IMG/VR virus record: IMGVR_UViG_3300025117_000188
Location: 1 to 30,467 of that record
DNA: 30,467 nt
Direction: 5' to 3' (one strand)
Origin: a virus
Under the pieces are notes generated by a model. It did no database searches. It was not told the DNA's origin and saw only the letters and a program-made list of their open reading frames with translations. Position 1 is the stretch's first letter. Every line of letters starts with the position of its first letter. Of this stretch, positions 21,014 to 29,553 are shown one piece after another. A program made the position numbers and the translations under genes.

Positions 21014-23224
21014 ATGACCATGAAGAATAGAAAGCTAAAGAGTTTGATCGCGGCGAGAATCATTCTTGCGTTCATTTTGGCCGTATGCCTTCTACCTTCC
21101 TTATCCTTCGCCGACTTCCCGGCATCGTCGGGTCTTGGTCGCGTCCCTGGATTGACCGTGGCGAGGACGGAGGATCAACTCCGCGCATTTTCTACCGATC
21201 CTAACGGTACCGTGAAGGTGATGGAGGATATGTCGCTCACGGCTCCCTTTATCATCCCTTCCGGGAAAACATACAGCGCGGCCCCCGATGCCGTACTGAG
21301 CACGAATGGTCAGCTTCTTACCTTCGCGGAAGGATCACGCATTGAAGACAATGGTGGGCAGATGTTTGACTCGTCTCCGGGCGAGGTGGTGTTATCATCT
21401 GAAACAATAACGCCTATTATGTTTGGAGCAGACAGGCTGGGCATACTTGATAGTTCTGATGCGTTTGAAGTAGCGACATATGTTGCGCTAGAAGGATCTG
21501 GACGGTTGAAAATACCATCTGGAACATACAAAGCCACAACGACAATAACTAGTTCCGCTATAAAAGATTTGATTGTAGAGGGTGATGCGGGATTTACCAC
21601 AATAAAACCAGCAAATAGTGGAGATGATGTATTTACAGTAAGTTTTGTTGGGGGAGAAAGATTTGCTATTTTTAAGGACATTGAAATAGATGGTGTAGAT
21701 AGGGCTGGAAATGGGATAGTTATATTCAATACAGGAAACTCTATAAGATTTGAAAATGTTCGGATAAAAAACTGCGATAAAGGAATTTTCAAATCTGGCG
21801 GCAATTGGTTTGTGGTGTATGACGGATGTACGTTATACGCAAACAATTATGGTGTTTATGCAATCAACTCAGGAATAAACCATGCAGGAGCCGATAAGTT
21901 TGTGAACGGCTCTTTAAGTGGAAATTTGCTTGTCGGATACTACATCGACGATACTAGCATGGCGGTAGGGCACACGTACATAGCGCATTCGATCATAGAA
22001 AACTGTGCGGGTTACGGAATATACATCAGAAACTATGTGAACGGAAACCCTTTCACTATTGACGATGTGTGGACAGAACTAAATGGAACGGCTGCATCTG
22101 TAGAAATAGAGCATGTTAGCGATTCTACCACGTCTACTCACACTCCAGCACATGATCTTTATGTTGGAAATGCGCTTAGGGTAAACATAAAGAATAGTAG
22201 GAATATAGTTAAGATAGACACCGTATCTTCTACAATATTCCTGGACAATGCGCGAGCAGCAGTATATGAAAATACAGATAGTATCATAGTGAGTGCATCT
22301 CCGGAACTATTAAATAACGAATTTATCTACAACCAAATTTCACTAGGGCCGCATATCCCTAGAGATAATTACCACGCTGTCTGGGTGGCTCCTCATAGGT
22401 CATCGCTTATGCGAACTAAGCCAGGGGCAACAATGGCTAATTTATGCCCGACTTATGCAACCTTTGGCTATGATGGAAGACGAGATTTTAGCGATGGGTT
22501 GCTTATGGGCTATGGTAGGTGGTTTGACTTGTTGTCTGGTGGATACCAGGTTAACCATACGAGTCTATTTGATGTTCCGGCTGGATGGGTGCTGATCACC
22601 TTTGCGCTCAAAAATCCCGATGGGCTAGTTCGCGTTTCCGTTGAGGGGGTAGGATCGGTAGATGGGTTCACGCTGGCCGATACATCAGATATTTGGAGAA
22701 CATTTGTAAGCCTGAAACATTTAGCCTCAGATCAGTCAGGGGTGAACTTTAAGGTATCAGAGGTAAGCTCCGTTCCCCAACGAGTACATATAGCAGACGT
22801 ACAAGTATTGAGTTTTGAGACGCTTCAAGCCGCCCTGGCTTATTATCAGAGTGGAATATATTCTACGAATGAGTGGCCTGTAGAGGTTTACGATTTAGCA
22901 GCTCCCTTAACCCAAGTGTGGGGGATAGGAGATAGGTGCATAAACCGTCCTGCTGCTGTAGGCACACCAAAAGCATGGACCTGCACTGTAGCTGGAGGTT
23001 CGTATTCTGCTACGAGAGCAGACAGTACAGCATACGCTGAGAGGGTGTGGATTAAATGGAGTAGCGGGACAACGGTTTGGGAGTGTACTACGGCGGGAAC
23101 CTCTGATAGTTCTGCCCCATCAATAGTTGGTAAGGTTGTGGGGGATACTGTTGTAGATGGTGGAGTGACTTGGACGTTGCGGAGTCTGACAGCGGCAACT
23201 TGGGTAAGCGAAGGGAATTTATAG
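21014..23224 (+). CDS. Tailspike, pectate-lyase-like beta-helix, AT-rich
   Basis: A 736-residue protein from ATG 21014; the frame opens at 20939 but overlaps the adaptor gene. A signal-peptide-like start (MKNRKLKSLIAARIILAFILAVCLLPSLSFA) is seen. Residues about 120-420 form a right-handed beta-helix pattern: ITPIMFGADRLGILDSSDAF, SGRLKIPSGTYKATTTI, then many short N/G-rich strands. This is the pectate-lyase-3 style used by tailspikes that bind or cleave host polysaccharide. The C-terminal third is strand-rich (CTVAGGSYSATRADST...). From about 21370 to 23220 the DNA is much richer in A+T than its flanks, with different codon use, so the receptor-binding part was probably acquired separately. 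Confidence 0.75.
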   Translation: MTMKNRKLKSLIAARIILAFILAVCLLPSLSFADFPASSGLGRVPGLTVARTEDQLRAFSTDPNGTVKVMEDMSLTAPFIIPSGKTYSAAPDAVLSTNGQLLTFAEGSRIEDNGGQMFDSSPGEVVLSSETITPIMFGADRLGILDSSDAFEVATYVALEGSGRLKIPSGTYKATTTITSSAIKDLIVEGDAGFTTIKPANSGDDVFTVSFVGGERFAIFKDIEIDGVDRAGNGIVIFNTGNSIRFENVRIKNCDKGIFKSGGNWFVVYDGCTLYANNYGVYAINSGINHAGADKFVNGSLSGNLLVGYYIDDTSMAVGHTYIAHSIIENCAGYGIYIRNYVNGNPFTIDDVWTELNGTAASVEIEHVSDSTTSTHTPAHDLYVGNALRVNIKNSRNIVKIDTVSSTIFLDNARAAVYENTDSIIVSASPELLNNEFIYNQISLGPHIPRDNYHAVWVAPHRSSLMRTKPGATMANLCPTYATFGYDGRRDFSDGLLMGYGRWFDLLSGGYQVNHTSLFDVPAGWVLITFALKNPDGLVRVSVEGVGSVDGFTLADTSDIWRTFVSLKHLASDQSGVNFKVSEVSSVPQRVHIADVQVLSFETLQAALAYYQSGIYSTNEWPVEVYDLAAPLTQVWGIGDRCINRPAAVGTPKAWTCTVAGGSYSATRADSTAYAERVWIKWSSGTTVWECTTAGTSDSSAPSIVGKVVGDTVVDGGVTWTLRSLTAATWVSEGNL

Positions 23225-23416
23225 CAGCAACCAAGATACGCTTTTCAAAATCACCGGCGAGTGCGTGGATGGTGGGGACGCCATCGCTCAGAATGTCTTG
23301 ATAGTGGAATAGTAGGTTTGTCAGGGGCATCCGGCCAACCTCGAGTCGCCATTTCAATGACGTCCAACGGACTTGAAATAATCGTTATCTTCTGAATGGG
23401 AAGAAGGACATAGCTA

Positions 23417-24007
23417 ATGGCATACTTCTCGGTCTACTTCAGTAATTCGGGGGCACCGCACACAGGCCTTGCTCCCACCATCACCTTGCGGGACATCTCG
23501 GACGGCTCCGTGGTCCTGAACGCCATCGCCATGGTGGAGAAGGGCTCGGGATGGTACGCCTATGATTACGCCGCCTACGACTATACAAAAGAGTATGTCG
23601 GCTTCTGCTACGCCGAAACGGTTCTAACCGATGAGCCATACAAGCCTATCAGCACGGGAGCGTCTCCACTCTTCGTGGCCGAGGCCGTATGGGCCGAAGT
23701 GATACCAGCGCCGGGCTCAGCCGGAAGTGCCGCCGCCAAGCTCAACCTCGCGGCAACCGGAGGGAGCCTCTCCGGGTCAGGAGCGATCTCCTGGCCGTAC
23801 ACCATCCTGGATTCCGTATCCGGGGAGCCCATCGCCGACGTTGACGTGTGGGTGACGACCGACCTTGCCGGGACCAACGTGGTTGCTTCCGGAAAGACGG
23901 ATCAGAACGGTCTCGTGACATTTGACCTGGACGCCGGAACGGCATACTTCTGGCGTCAGAAGTCCGGTGTCAACTTCACGAATCCTAACATTCAAACAGT
24001 GGCATAA
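23417..24007 (+). CDS. Putative virion protein with Ig/carboxypeptidase-regulatory-like domain
   Basis: A 196-residue protein after GAAGAAGGAC. The N-terminal half is strand-rich (YFSVYFSNSGAPHTGLAPTITLRDISDGSVV and KGSGWYAYDYAAYDYTKEYVGFCY). The C-terminal half has the pattern of a carboxypeptidase-regulatory or Ig-like fold: YTILDSVSGEPIADVDVWVT...ASGKTDQNGLVTFDLDAGTAYFW. Such domains occur in phage tail and fibre proteins. A short linker AAAKLNLAATGGSLSGSG joins the halves. The DNA returns to the GC-rich composition of the late genes. Confidence 0.55.
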   Translation: MAYFSVYFSNSGAPHTGLAPTITLRDISDGSVVLNAIAMVEKGSGWYAYDYAAYDYTKEYVGFCYAETVLTDEPYKPISTGASPLFVAEAVWAEVIPAPGSAGSAAAKLNLAATGGSLSGSGAISWPYTILDSVSGEPIADVDVWVTTDLAGTNVVASGKTDQNGLVTFDLDAGTAYFWRQKSGVNFTNPNIQTVA

Positions 24008-24031
24008 TCTTCCCCTTCAAGGAGCATCGCA

Positions 24032-24712
24032 ATGGGCGGAACAGGAACAGGCACTCCGGTAACCCCGGTCAGCACCATCGCCTTCGAGGAATTCTTACCG
24101 GAAGTCATGCCGAATGTGCCGGGATGCCCCGAGATGCTCGCGCTGAATCATATCAGGCATGCCTGCCGAGAGTTTTGCCGAATGACGACCATTTGGCGTG
24201 TAACACTGAACGCCATGAACGTGACGGCCGACGAGCACTCCTATCCTCTTCCTCTCCCGGTAGGCTCGGATTTGGTTATTCCTCATTACGTTGAGTACGA
24301 TTCCTCTCCCCTTAATCCCTTGACCGAGGACCAGCTCGACGAGAGCGTGGTTGATTGGCGAAACGCGGACAGCTCTACCCCGACGAACTATCTCATCTAT
24401 TCCCGTGGAGTGATCAGACTCTACGTGCCTCCTTCCGAGAATGGAACGGATATCCTCGTGGTCCGCGTTTCAGTCAAGCCGTCACTCAATGCGACGGCGG
24501 TCGGGGAAGTGGTCTACAACGATTGGCTGGAGGAAGTGGCGTCGGGAGCTCTCTCGAGACTCATGCGCATGCCGGGAAAGGAATGGGGCAGCCCGGACCT
24601 CAGCGTCTATCACGAGCGGATTTTTCAGAATGGAATAGCCAAAGCACGGGCGACGGCAGACCGGCATGGAAATGTCCGCACTTCGCGTCACGTCAAGATG
24701 CAGGCCTTCTGA
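24032..24712 (+). CDS. Putative tail/neck protein
   Basis: A 226-residue protein starting MGGTGTGTPVTPVSTIAFEEF after CAAGGAGCATCGCA. Middle part: ACREFCRMTTIWRVTLNAMNVTADEHSYPLPLP, then LTEDQLDESVVDWRNADSSTPTNYLIY, then SENGTDILVVRVSVKPSL and a helical C-terminus. The composition of alternating strands and helices, and its place in the tail module, suggest a head-completion or tubular tail protein of the kind next to adaptors. The exact role is uncertain. Confidence 0.55.
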   Translation: MGGTGTGTPVTPVSTIAFEEFLPEVMPNVPGCPEMLALNHIRHACREFCRMTTIWRVTLNAMNVTADEHSYPLPLPVGSDLVIPHYVEYDSSPLNPLTEDQLDESVVDWRNADSSTPTNYLIYSRGVIRLYVPPSENGTDILVVRVSVKPSLNATAVGEVVYNDWLEEVASGALSRLMRMPGKEWGSPDLSVYHERIFQNGIAKARATADRHGNVRTSRHVKMQAF

Positions 24713-24762
24713 GTAATATTTATTGCCTATTACCATCCAAGGATGAAGAGGAGTGCTCCTAA

Positions 24763-25323
24763 ATGTCAAAAGTCTTATACAAGGATTTTGCCGTCTCAAC
24801 CTTGCTCAACCCGATCACCGCCTCGGCGCTCGCCATGTCCTGTCAGTCGGGGGATGGGTCGCTGTTTCCTACCATCTTGGCCGGGACCGTCTTTTACGTC
24901 GTGCTCGAGGATGTTGACCTGAACCGAGAAATTGTGAAGGTCACAGCCAGAACCAACAATAATTTCACGATAGTTCGCGGTCGCTTCGGAACAACGGCAC
25001 GGGCCTGGGCGGCGGGTATAATCATCGACCACCGCCCGCTTGCCGAAGATCTACAGAACTTTCTGCAAGCTACCGATCTTGTGACTACCACTTGGGACCC
25101 GGCATCGATTGCCGATGGAGACGAGGAGGGCAAGACGGTCAATGTTGACGGCGTGGAGTTGGGGGACTGGCCGTTGGTTTCGTGCAACCTGGACCTCCAA
25201 GACCTTCAGATGACCTCATACGTCAAGGAGGCGGGCAAGGTGCGGGTCGTTCTTTCAAACAGCACTGGCGGGGCCATCGATCTTGACGAGATGACCCTCT
25301 ACATCCGGGTGTTCAAAAAATAA
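24763..25323 (+). CDS. Putative tail fibre/virion protein
   Basis: A 186-residue protein. The first 90 residues match a theme seen at the N-termini of phage fibre proteins: a strand-rich VVLEDVDLNREIVKVTARTNNNFTIVRGRFGTTARAW block. The rest (VNVDGVELGDWPLVSCNLDLQDLQMTSYVKEAGKVRVVLSNSTGGAIDL) is a beta-rich domain. Ahead of the ATG, AGGAG and CTCCT can pair, so the ribosome site may be partly masked. Its stop shares a base with the next start (TAATG), indicating coupling. Confidence 0.55.
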   Translation: MSKVLYKDFAVSTLLNPITASALAMSCQSGDGSLFPTILAGTVFYVVLEDVDLNREIVKVTARTNNNFTIVRGRFGTTARAWAAGIIIDHRPLAEDLQNFLQATDLVTTTWDPASIADGDEEGKTVNVDGVELGDWPLVSCNLDLQDLQMTSYVKEAGKVRVVLSNSTGGAIDLDEMTLYIRVFKK

Positions 25324-27686
25324 TGGCCACCATCGTCCTTAAGGGATTCTCCGGAGAGATACCGAGACTTGCGCCCAAGGACCTGGCCGGTAACCAGTCT
25401 CAATATGCCAAGAATTGCAAGCTCTACAGCGGAAAAATCATGCCGTGGAAGGAATCCGTCGATGTCTTGAATCTTGGCGCGATGGCGGCGGCCCCTGTTA
25501 CGATCTATCTCTTCAACGAGTTTTGGATCTGGTGGACATCGGAAGTGAACGTGGTTCGTTCTCCGATTGTTGACGTGGATGATCGTACTTACTTCACGGG
25601 AACGGATTTTCCGAGGGTATTCGATTCCACGATGATCCTCGGCTCGACGGCAGGGACGTTGTTGACTTCTTATCGGACTGGAGTTCCCGCGCCCGCATCG
25701 GCGCCGGTTCTTGTGGCTCAGAGTGTAAAGAAGGTTGATACGAGCACGTCGAGAGGCAGCATCGGGTGCAATTCTTTCGCGCAGGTGACATTTGGATGCT
25801 CCAGGGCGCTAGAAGAAGTGGAGGTGGAAACCGAGGAAGGAGTGCAGAGCCGGGTCTATGTATTTACCTATGTGAATAGTTGGGGGGAAGAAGGTCCGAC
25901 GAGTCCCGCATCGGAGATAATCGATATCGACGTTGGACTTTACAGGACGGTCGAAATCAACGGATCGTGGACGGTGGCTCCGTTGGTCCCGACCGAGTAT
26001 TTCTACGGCGGAGACGATCTGACCGAGGAGCCCTCATCGGTTAAAATCGACGAAGTGACATATTCGCGAGGGGATGTGGGCGACCTTGAAAAGGGGCAAT
26101 GGGGATGGTCCGGGAACTTGCTTTACGTCCGTTTACTTCAATCCGACCCGGACCCCAACAACTTGGATGACGACCTGGTCGTTGTCGGGTGGGTGAAGTA
26201 CGTCGATGTGAACGAGATGGCTGAAACGTATCTCGCCGATACGGCGGACCCTGATTCAGAGGCTTCGATCCACGCGGAATACCACATAGAGAAAAAACGT
26301 ATCTATCGGGTGAACCTTGGCTCATCCGCCCCGGCCTATCAATATGTTGGAGAGGTAGATATTGGAACGCTTTCCTACCGGGACAGGATACTCAACGCCG
26401 ACCTGAAAGAGGTGATCACCACTTCGACATTCTACCCACCACCATCGGACATGAAGGGGCTTACGGCCATCCCTGGAAATTTCCTGGCGGGCTTCCACGA
26501 AAACGAAGTTTGTTTTAGCGAGCCGAACAAGTGCTACGCATGGCCTCCTGGATATCGGCAGTCGGTTCATTATCCGGTCGTGGCGCTCGGGGTGTATGGA
26601 AACACCGTCATAGTAGAAACGACGGAAGAAATTTATCTCATGACCGGGACACACCCGGCAAGCATGGTGATGGACGATAACTCCATCAAGAAGGCATGCC
26701 TTTCCAGCCGAGGAAACGTCATAACCGAGAACGGAACATTCTTCCCGACCGTGGAGGGAATGCTGTTTATCGGGGCGGGCGGAGTCAGGGTTGTAACGGC
26801 CGATATCATGAAGATGAATGAATGGAAGGCGAGGCAGCCGGCCACGATGCACGCTTACTTCTATAACGGGGACATCGTGTGTTTTCATCGCGTGGATTGG
26901 TCCGAGGCCTATTATGCTCTGGTCGAGGCCATCAAACAGGAGAACATCGAATACTATTACGGGGACGAGTATCTCGCCGGAAGCTTCGGTACTCATTCCT
27001 TCGGGACAAGGACTTTTGGCGGAAGCAAGCTCAAGAGCACCCGAATTCCTTACGATCTGGAGTCGGGGGAAGGCTTTGTACTCGGGTCCGGGCTTTCCGA
27101 GGGGACCATCGTTCGTCTTGATTATGCTTTCTGTGGATTCATGGACCACTCGAGCGGATATCTCTACGTGGTACGGAAGAACGGCGACGACGAGTACGTC
27201 ATAAGGCAGCTTGACGCATCCGCCGAGAACACCATCGCGACCTGGACGTCCAAGCTTTTTCAAATGCAATTCCTCATAAACTTCGGGGCCGCGAAAGTCG
27301 TTGCCGACTTCGGGACGCCGTTGTCCGATGCCAGGAAGAGCGCCTACAACGCATACCGGGATTCCGTGATTGCGGCGAATCAGGCATTGATTGATGCCGG
27401 GGTGGGGTCCGGCGCCGTGGATACTTTCGAGATAGACGCGCTCGAAATCCACGGGGGCGGCTTGGCGGAAGTTCCCGCGGAGATCCCCGACGATCCGAGC
27501 GTGCTCTTCCGTCTGTTCATCAATCAAGCCGTGGTATTCGAAAAGCAGGTGTTCGACGCCGAGCCCTTCCGTCTCCCTTCCGGGTATCGAGAGCGAGTGC
27601 TCCACGTCCAGGTGCTGACCAATATCGACATTGACGAGGTACGATTGGCGACAAGCATCACCGAGCTTTCCGGCGGAGCGGACTGA
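25323..27686 (+). CDS. Tail nozzle-like protein (gp12-type tubular protein)
   Basis: A 787-residue protein. The N-terminus (GEIPRLAPKDLAGNQSQYAKNC, then VVRSPIVDVDDRTYFTGTDF at about 78-97) is the signature opening of podoviral nozzle or tubular B proteins, the distal part of the short tail. A later part, GLTAIPGNFLAGFHENEVCFSEPNKCYAWP... and GVYGNTVIVETTEEIYLMTG, supports a propeller-like fold. The start has no clear ribosome site but overlaps the previous stop, so translation is probably coupled. Length fits the family. Next gene begins two bases after the stop. Confidence 0.75.
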   Translation: MATIVLKGFSGEIPRLAPKDLAGNQSQYAKNCKLYSGKIMPWKESVDVLNLGAMAAAPVTIYLFNEFWIWWTSEVNVVRSPIVDVDDRTYFTGTDFPRVFDSTMILGSTAGTLLTSYRTGVPAPASAPVLVAQSVKKVDTSTSRGSIGCNSFAQVTFGCSRALEEVEVETEEGVQSRVYVFTYVNSWGEEGPTSPASEIIDIDVGLYRTVEINGSWTVAPLVPTEYFYGGDDLTEEPSSVKIDEVTYSRGDVGDLEKGQWGWSGNLLYVRLLQSDPDPNNLDDDLVVVGWVKYVDVNEMAETYLADTADPDSEASIHAEYHIEKKRIYRVNLGSSAPAYQYVGEVDIGTLSYRDRILNADLKEVITTSTFYPPPSDMKGLTAIPGNFLAGFHENEVCFSEPNKCYAWPPGYRQSVHYPVVALGVYGNTVIVETTEEIYLMTGTHPASMVMDDNSIKKACLSSRGNVITENGTFFPTVEGMLFIGAGGVRVVTADIMKMNEWKARQPATMHAYFYNGDIVCFHRVDWSEAYYALVEAIKQENIEYYYGDEYLAGSFGTHSFGTRTFGGSKLKSTRIPYDLESGEGFVLGSGLSEGTIVRLDYAFCGFMDHSSGYLYVVRKNGDDEYVIRQLDASAENTIATWTSKLFQMQFLINFGAAKVVADFGTPLSDARKSAYNAYRDSVIAANQALIDAGVGSGAVDTFEIDALEIHGGGLAEVPAEIPDDPSVLFRLFINQAVVFEKQVFDAEPFRLPSGYRERVLHVQVLTNIDIDEVRLATSITELSGGAD

Positions 27687-27687
27687 T

Positions 27688-28716
27688 ATGGCAACGGAGA
27701 GCGGGAAAAAGATCAAGTCGATCCGGAATATCCCGGTTGGGATAGATCCGGACCTTCGTATGATTCTCGAGGCCATGAAACAGCGTCTGGAGATCCTGTT
27801 CGGGGAGCGTGATACAGGCTCGGGGAGCGAATATTCAAGCCAGGCGGAAATAACGGGCTCCCTTTCGAGCATCAACCAGTCCCTGGAAGGGAAGTCCGAC
27901 CGCGAGCACGGACACGACGAAACCTACTTCGACAAGGAAGCCACGCAAGAGCTGATGTACTTCGAGAAGCTCAAGGACGTGGGGCTGAACTTGACCGAAT
28001 CTCCGGGACGCATGATTATCGTTCCGCCCGATGCCGAATACGTGAGGGCATCGTCCAGGTATAAGGAAGACGAAGACGGAAGTCAGCGCTTCGGGAACGT
28101 GGACGATGGAAATTGCGTTCTGATAGAGAGTGACGGCACCCTTGTCCTCGAAGGTGATGCGACGGTGTGGGGTGAAGCGTGGCAAATGGTTCGAGCCACG
28201 GACAATCCCACCTACGATCCGGCGGTCCCGGCGGTTGGCGCACCCACTTGGGCGCAAATAGCAAATGACGGCGCGGGAAGCATCGGTGTCTTCGGGGCGC
28301 ACTTCGCCAACGATCAATACGTCTTCCTGAACTTCGTCATGCCTCCGGGGTGGAAAGAGGGCAGCATCGTCTACCCGGTCCTTCGCTGGATGCCGACTAC
28401 CGATGTTGATCCGGCCGACAACGTGGGGATCGGGTTGGAATACGTTTGGGCCAATGTTGGCGAGGCGCTCGGGAGCAGTGCTCTCCTTATAAGGGATGTT
28501 TCGACCGGGGTCAACAATTCGTATATTCCCCACCTCGACAAATTTACGGATTCCGGTATCGACGGAACGGGAAAAACGATTGGAAGCATGCTGCTGTGCA
28601 GGCTTTACCGGCAGGCGGCCGCCGCTGACGATTATGCCGGGACGGTTGCCTATGTGGCCCTGGGGATCAAGTACGAGCGGGACACGGGTGGGGCGCGAAC
28701 CGTGGATGCGAAGTAG
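27688..28716 (+). CDS. Putative tail fibre-like virion protein
   Basis: A 342-residue protein from ATG 27688 (MATESGKKIKS); the frame opens at 27631 inside the nozzle gene. A short basic start is followed by a helical region (DLRMILEAMKQRLEILFGER...) and a central segment with MIIVPPDAEYVRASSRYKE. The C-terminus is beta-rich with a jelly-roll flavour (FLNFVMPPGWKEGSIVYPVLRWMPTT, GLEYVWANVGEAL, GTVAYVALGIKYERD). Such C-terminal domains are common in phage fibres and head-fibre proteins. No catalytic site is seen. Confidence 0.55.
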   Translation: MATESGKKIKSIRNIPVGIDPDLRMILEAMKQRLEILFGERDTGSGSEYSSQAEITGSLSSINQSLEGKSDREHGHDETYFDKEATQELMYFEKLKDVGLNLTESPGRMIIVPPDAEYVRASSRYKEDEDGSQRFGNVDDGNCVLIESDGTLVLEGDATVWGEAWQMVRATDNPTYDPAVPAVGAPTWAQIANDGAGSIGVFGAHFANDQYVFLNFVMPPGWKEGSIVYPVLRWMPTTDVDPADNVGIGLEYVWANVGEALGSSALLIRDVSTGVNNSYIPHLDKFTDSGIDGTGKTIGSMLLCRLYRQAAAADDYAGTVAYVALGIKYERDTGGARTVDAK

Positions 28717-28746
28717 ACACGGGTTTGTTGAAAGGGAAGAAGAACG

Positions 28747-29529
28747 ATGTTGAGCAAAACGTTCATGAGCCAGTATGGTAGTCCGCTTCCTCCCATGCCA
28801 AGCCTCGGCATGAAGGGGCAGGCACGGGGACTGAATAGCCAGTTGGGCGGATCTCCTCCTCCCGTGGTCGGAGGAGCGATGAATGGCGGAGTCTATGGCG
28901 GCGAAGCTCCCGGGGGAGGATCTCCAGGATCGAGTGCAAGCGATTCTTCCTCGACGAGCGGCCGTTCCGCTACTTCCGGGTTGAGCGGGATCGATGCAAT
29001 GGGCCAGGACGAAACCGACGCCGGGGTTCCTGGATACCAATCGCCGGAGCCCGGGTCCATATCGGAGATGGCTTCGAACGCCGTGGCAAAAGGTATGGAC
29101 ATGGGGGCATTCGGAGGACTCGCACAGGCTGGAGCGGCGGCCAACAACCCCGGAAAGGTAGGTCCACCGTCCACTGTTTCGGCAATGACCAGTACTCTGG
29201 GCTTGGGATCTCCCTTCGGTGGTCCCGCTCCGCTTTCTGGTGTGTTCGGGCTTATTGGCACCGTGGTTGATCAGATAGCCAACGCCTTGGGGTTTGGAGA
29301 AACGTCGGCTTACGGTGGCTTGGCCGGTTTGGGTTTGGCCGACTTTTCTGGCTTGTCAATAGGAACCGACTTGGCTGGTAATACCTTCGGGGCAACAATA
29401 GGCTCTCCGGAATCCTTCGGTGTTTCAATCGGAGATACATCCATCGGCGATCCAGGATCTTTTGGCGGTGACATGGGCGGAGAAGCAGACAATAGTGATG
29501 CTGGCGGCCTTGGTGGATTGGGAAACTAA
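28747..29529 (+). CDS. Gly/Ser-rich internal virion protein
   Basis: A 260-residue protein very rich in Gly, Ser, Ala and Pro, with low-complexity runs and no Cys. A hydrophobic stretch (about 165-185; PLSGVFGLIGTVVDQIANALGF) could act as a membrane-interacting helix. GGGAAGAAG precedes the ATG. Composition and its place after the tail proteins and before an internal-protein-like gene suggest an ejected or structural protein, but this is inferred from context. Confidence 0.5.
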   Translation: MLSKTFMSQYGSPLPPMPSLGMKGQARGLNSQLGGSPPPVVGGAMNGGVYGGEAPGGGSPGSSASDSSSTSGRSATSGLSGIDAMGQDETDAGVPGYQSPEPGSISEMASNAVAKGMDMGAFGGLAQAGAAANNPGKVGPPSTVSAMTSTLGLGSPFGGPAPLSGVFGLIGTVVDQIANALGFGETSAYGGLAGLGLADFSGLSIGTDLAGNTFGATIGSPESFGVSIGDTSIGDPGSFGGDMGGEADNSDAGGLGGLGN

Positions 29530-29553
29530 AGTTTCCGGAAAGGACAAAAATCC

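Noticed and set aside
19471-21075. 534-codon leftward frame
   Set aside because: It is antisense to three well-supported rightward virion genes and shows Arg/Gly/His-rich shadow composition.
23088-23357. 89-codon leftward frame after the tailspike
   Set aside because: The first 45 residues look protein-like and the spacer 23225-23416 is otherwise empty, but the frame ends inside the tailspike and has no recognisable domain. It may be a remnant; not enough to call.
26322-27875. 517-codon leftward frame
   Set aside because: It is antisense to the nozzle-like gene, with no ribosome site and no family features.
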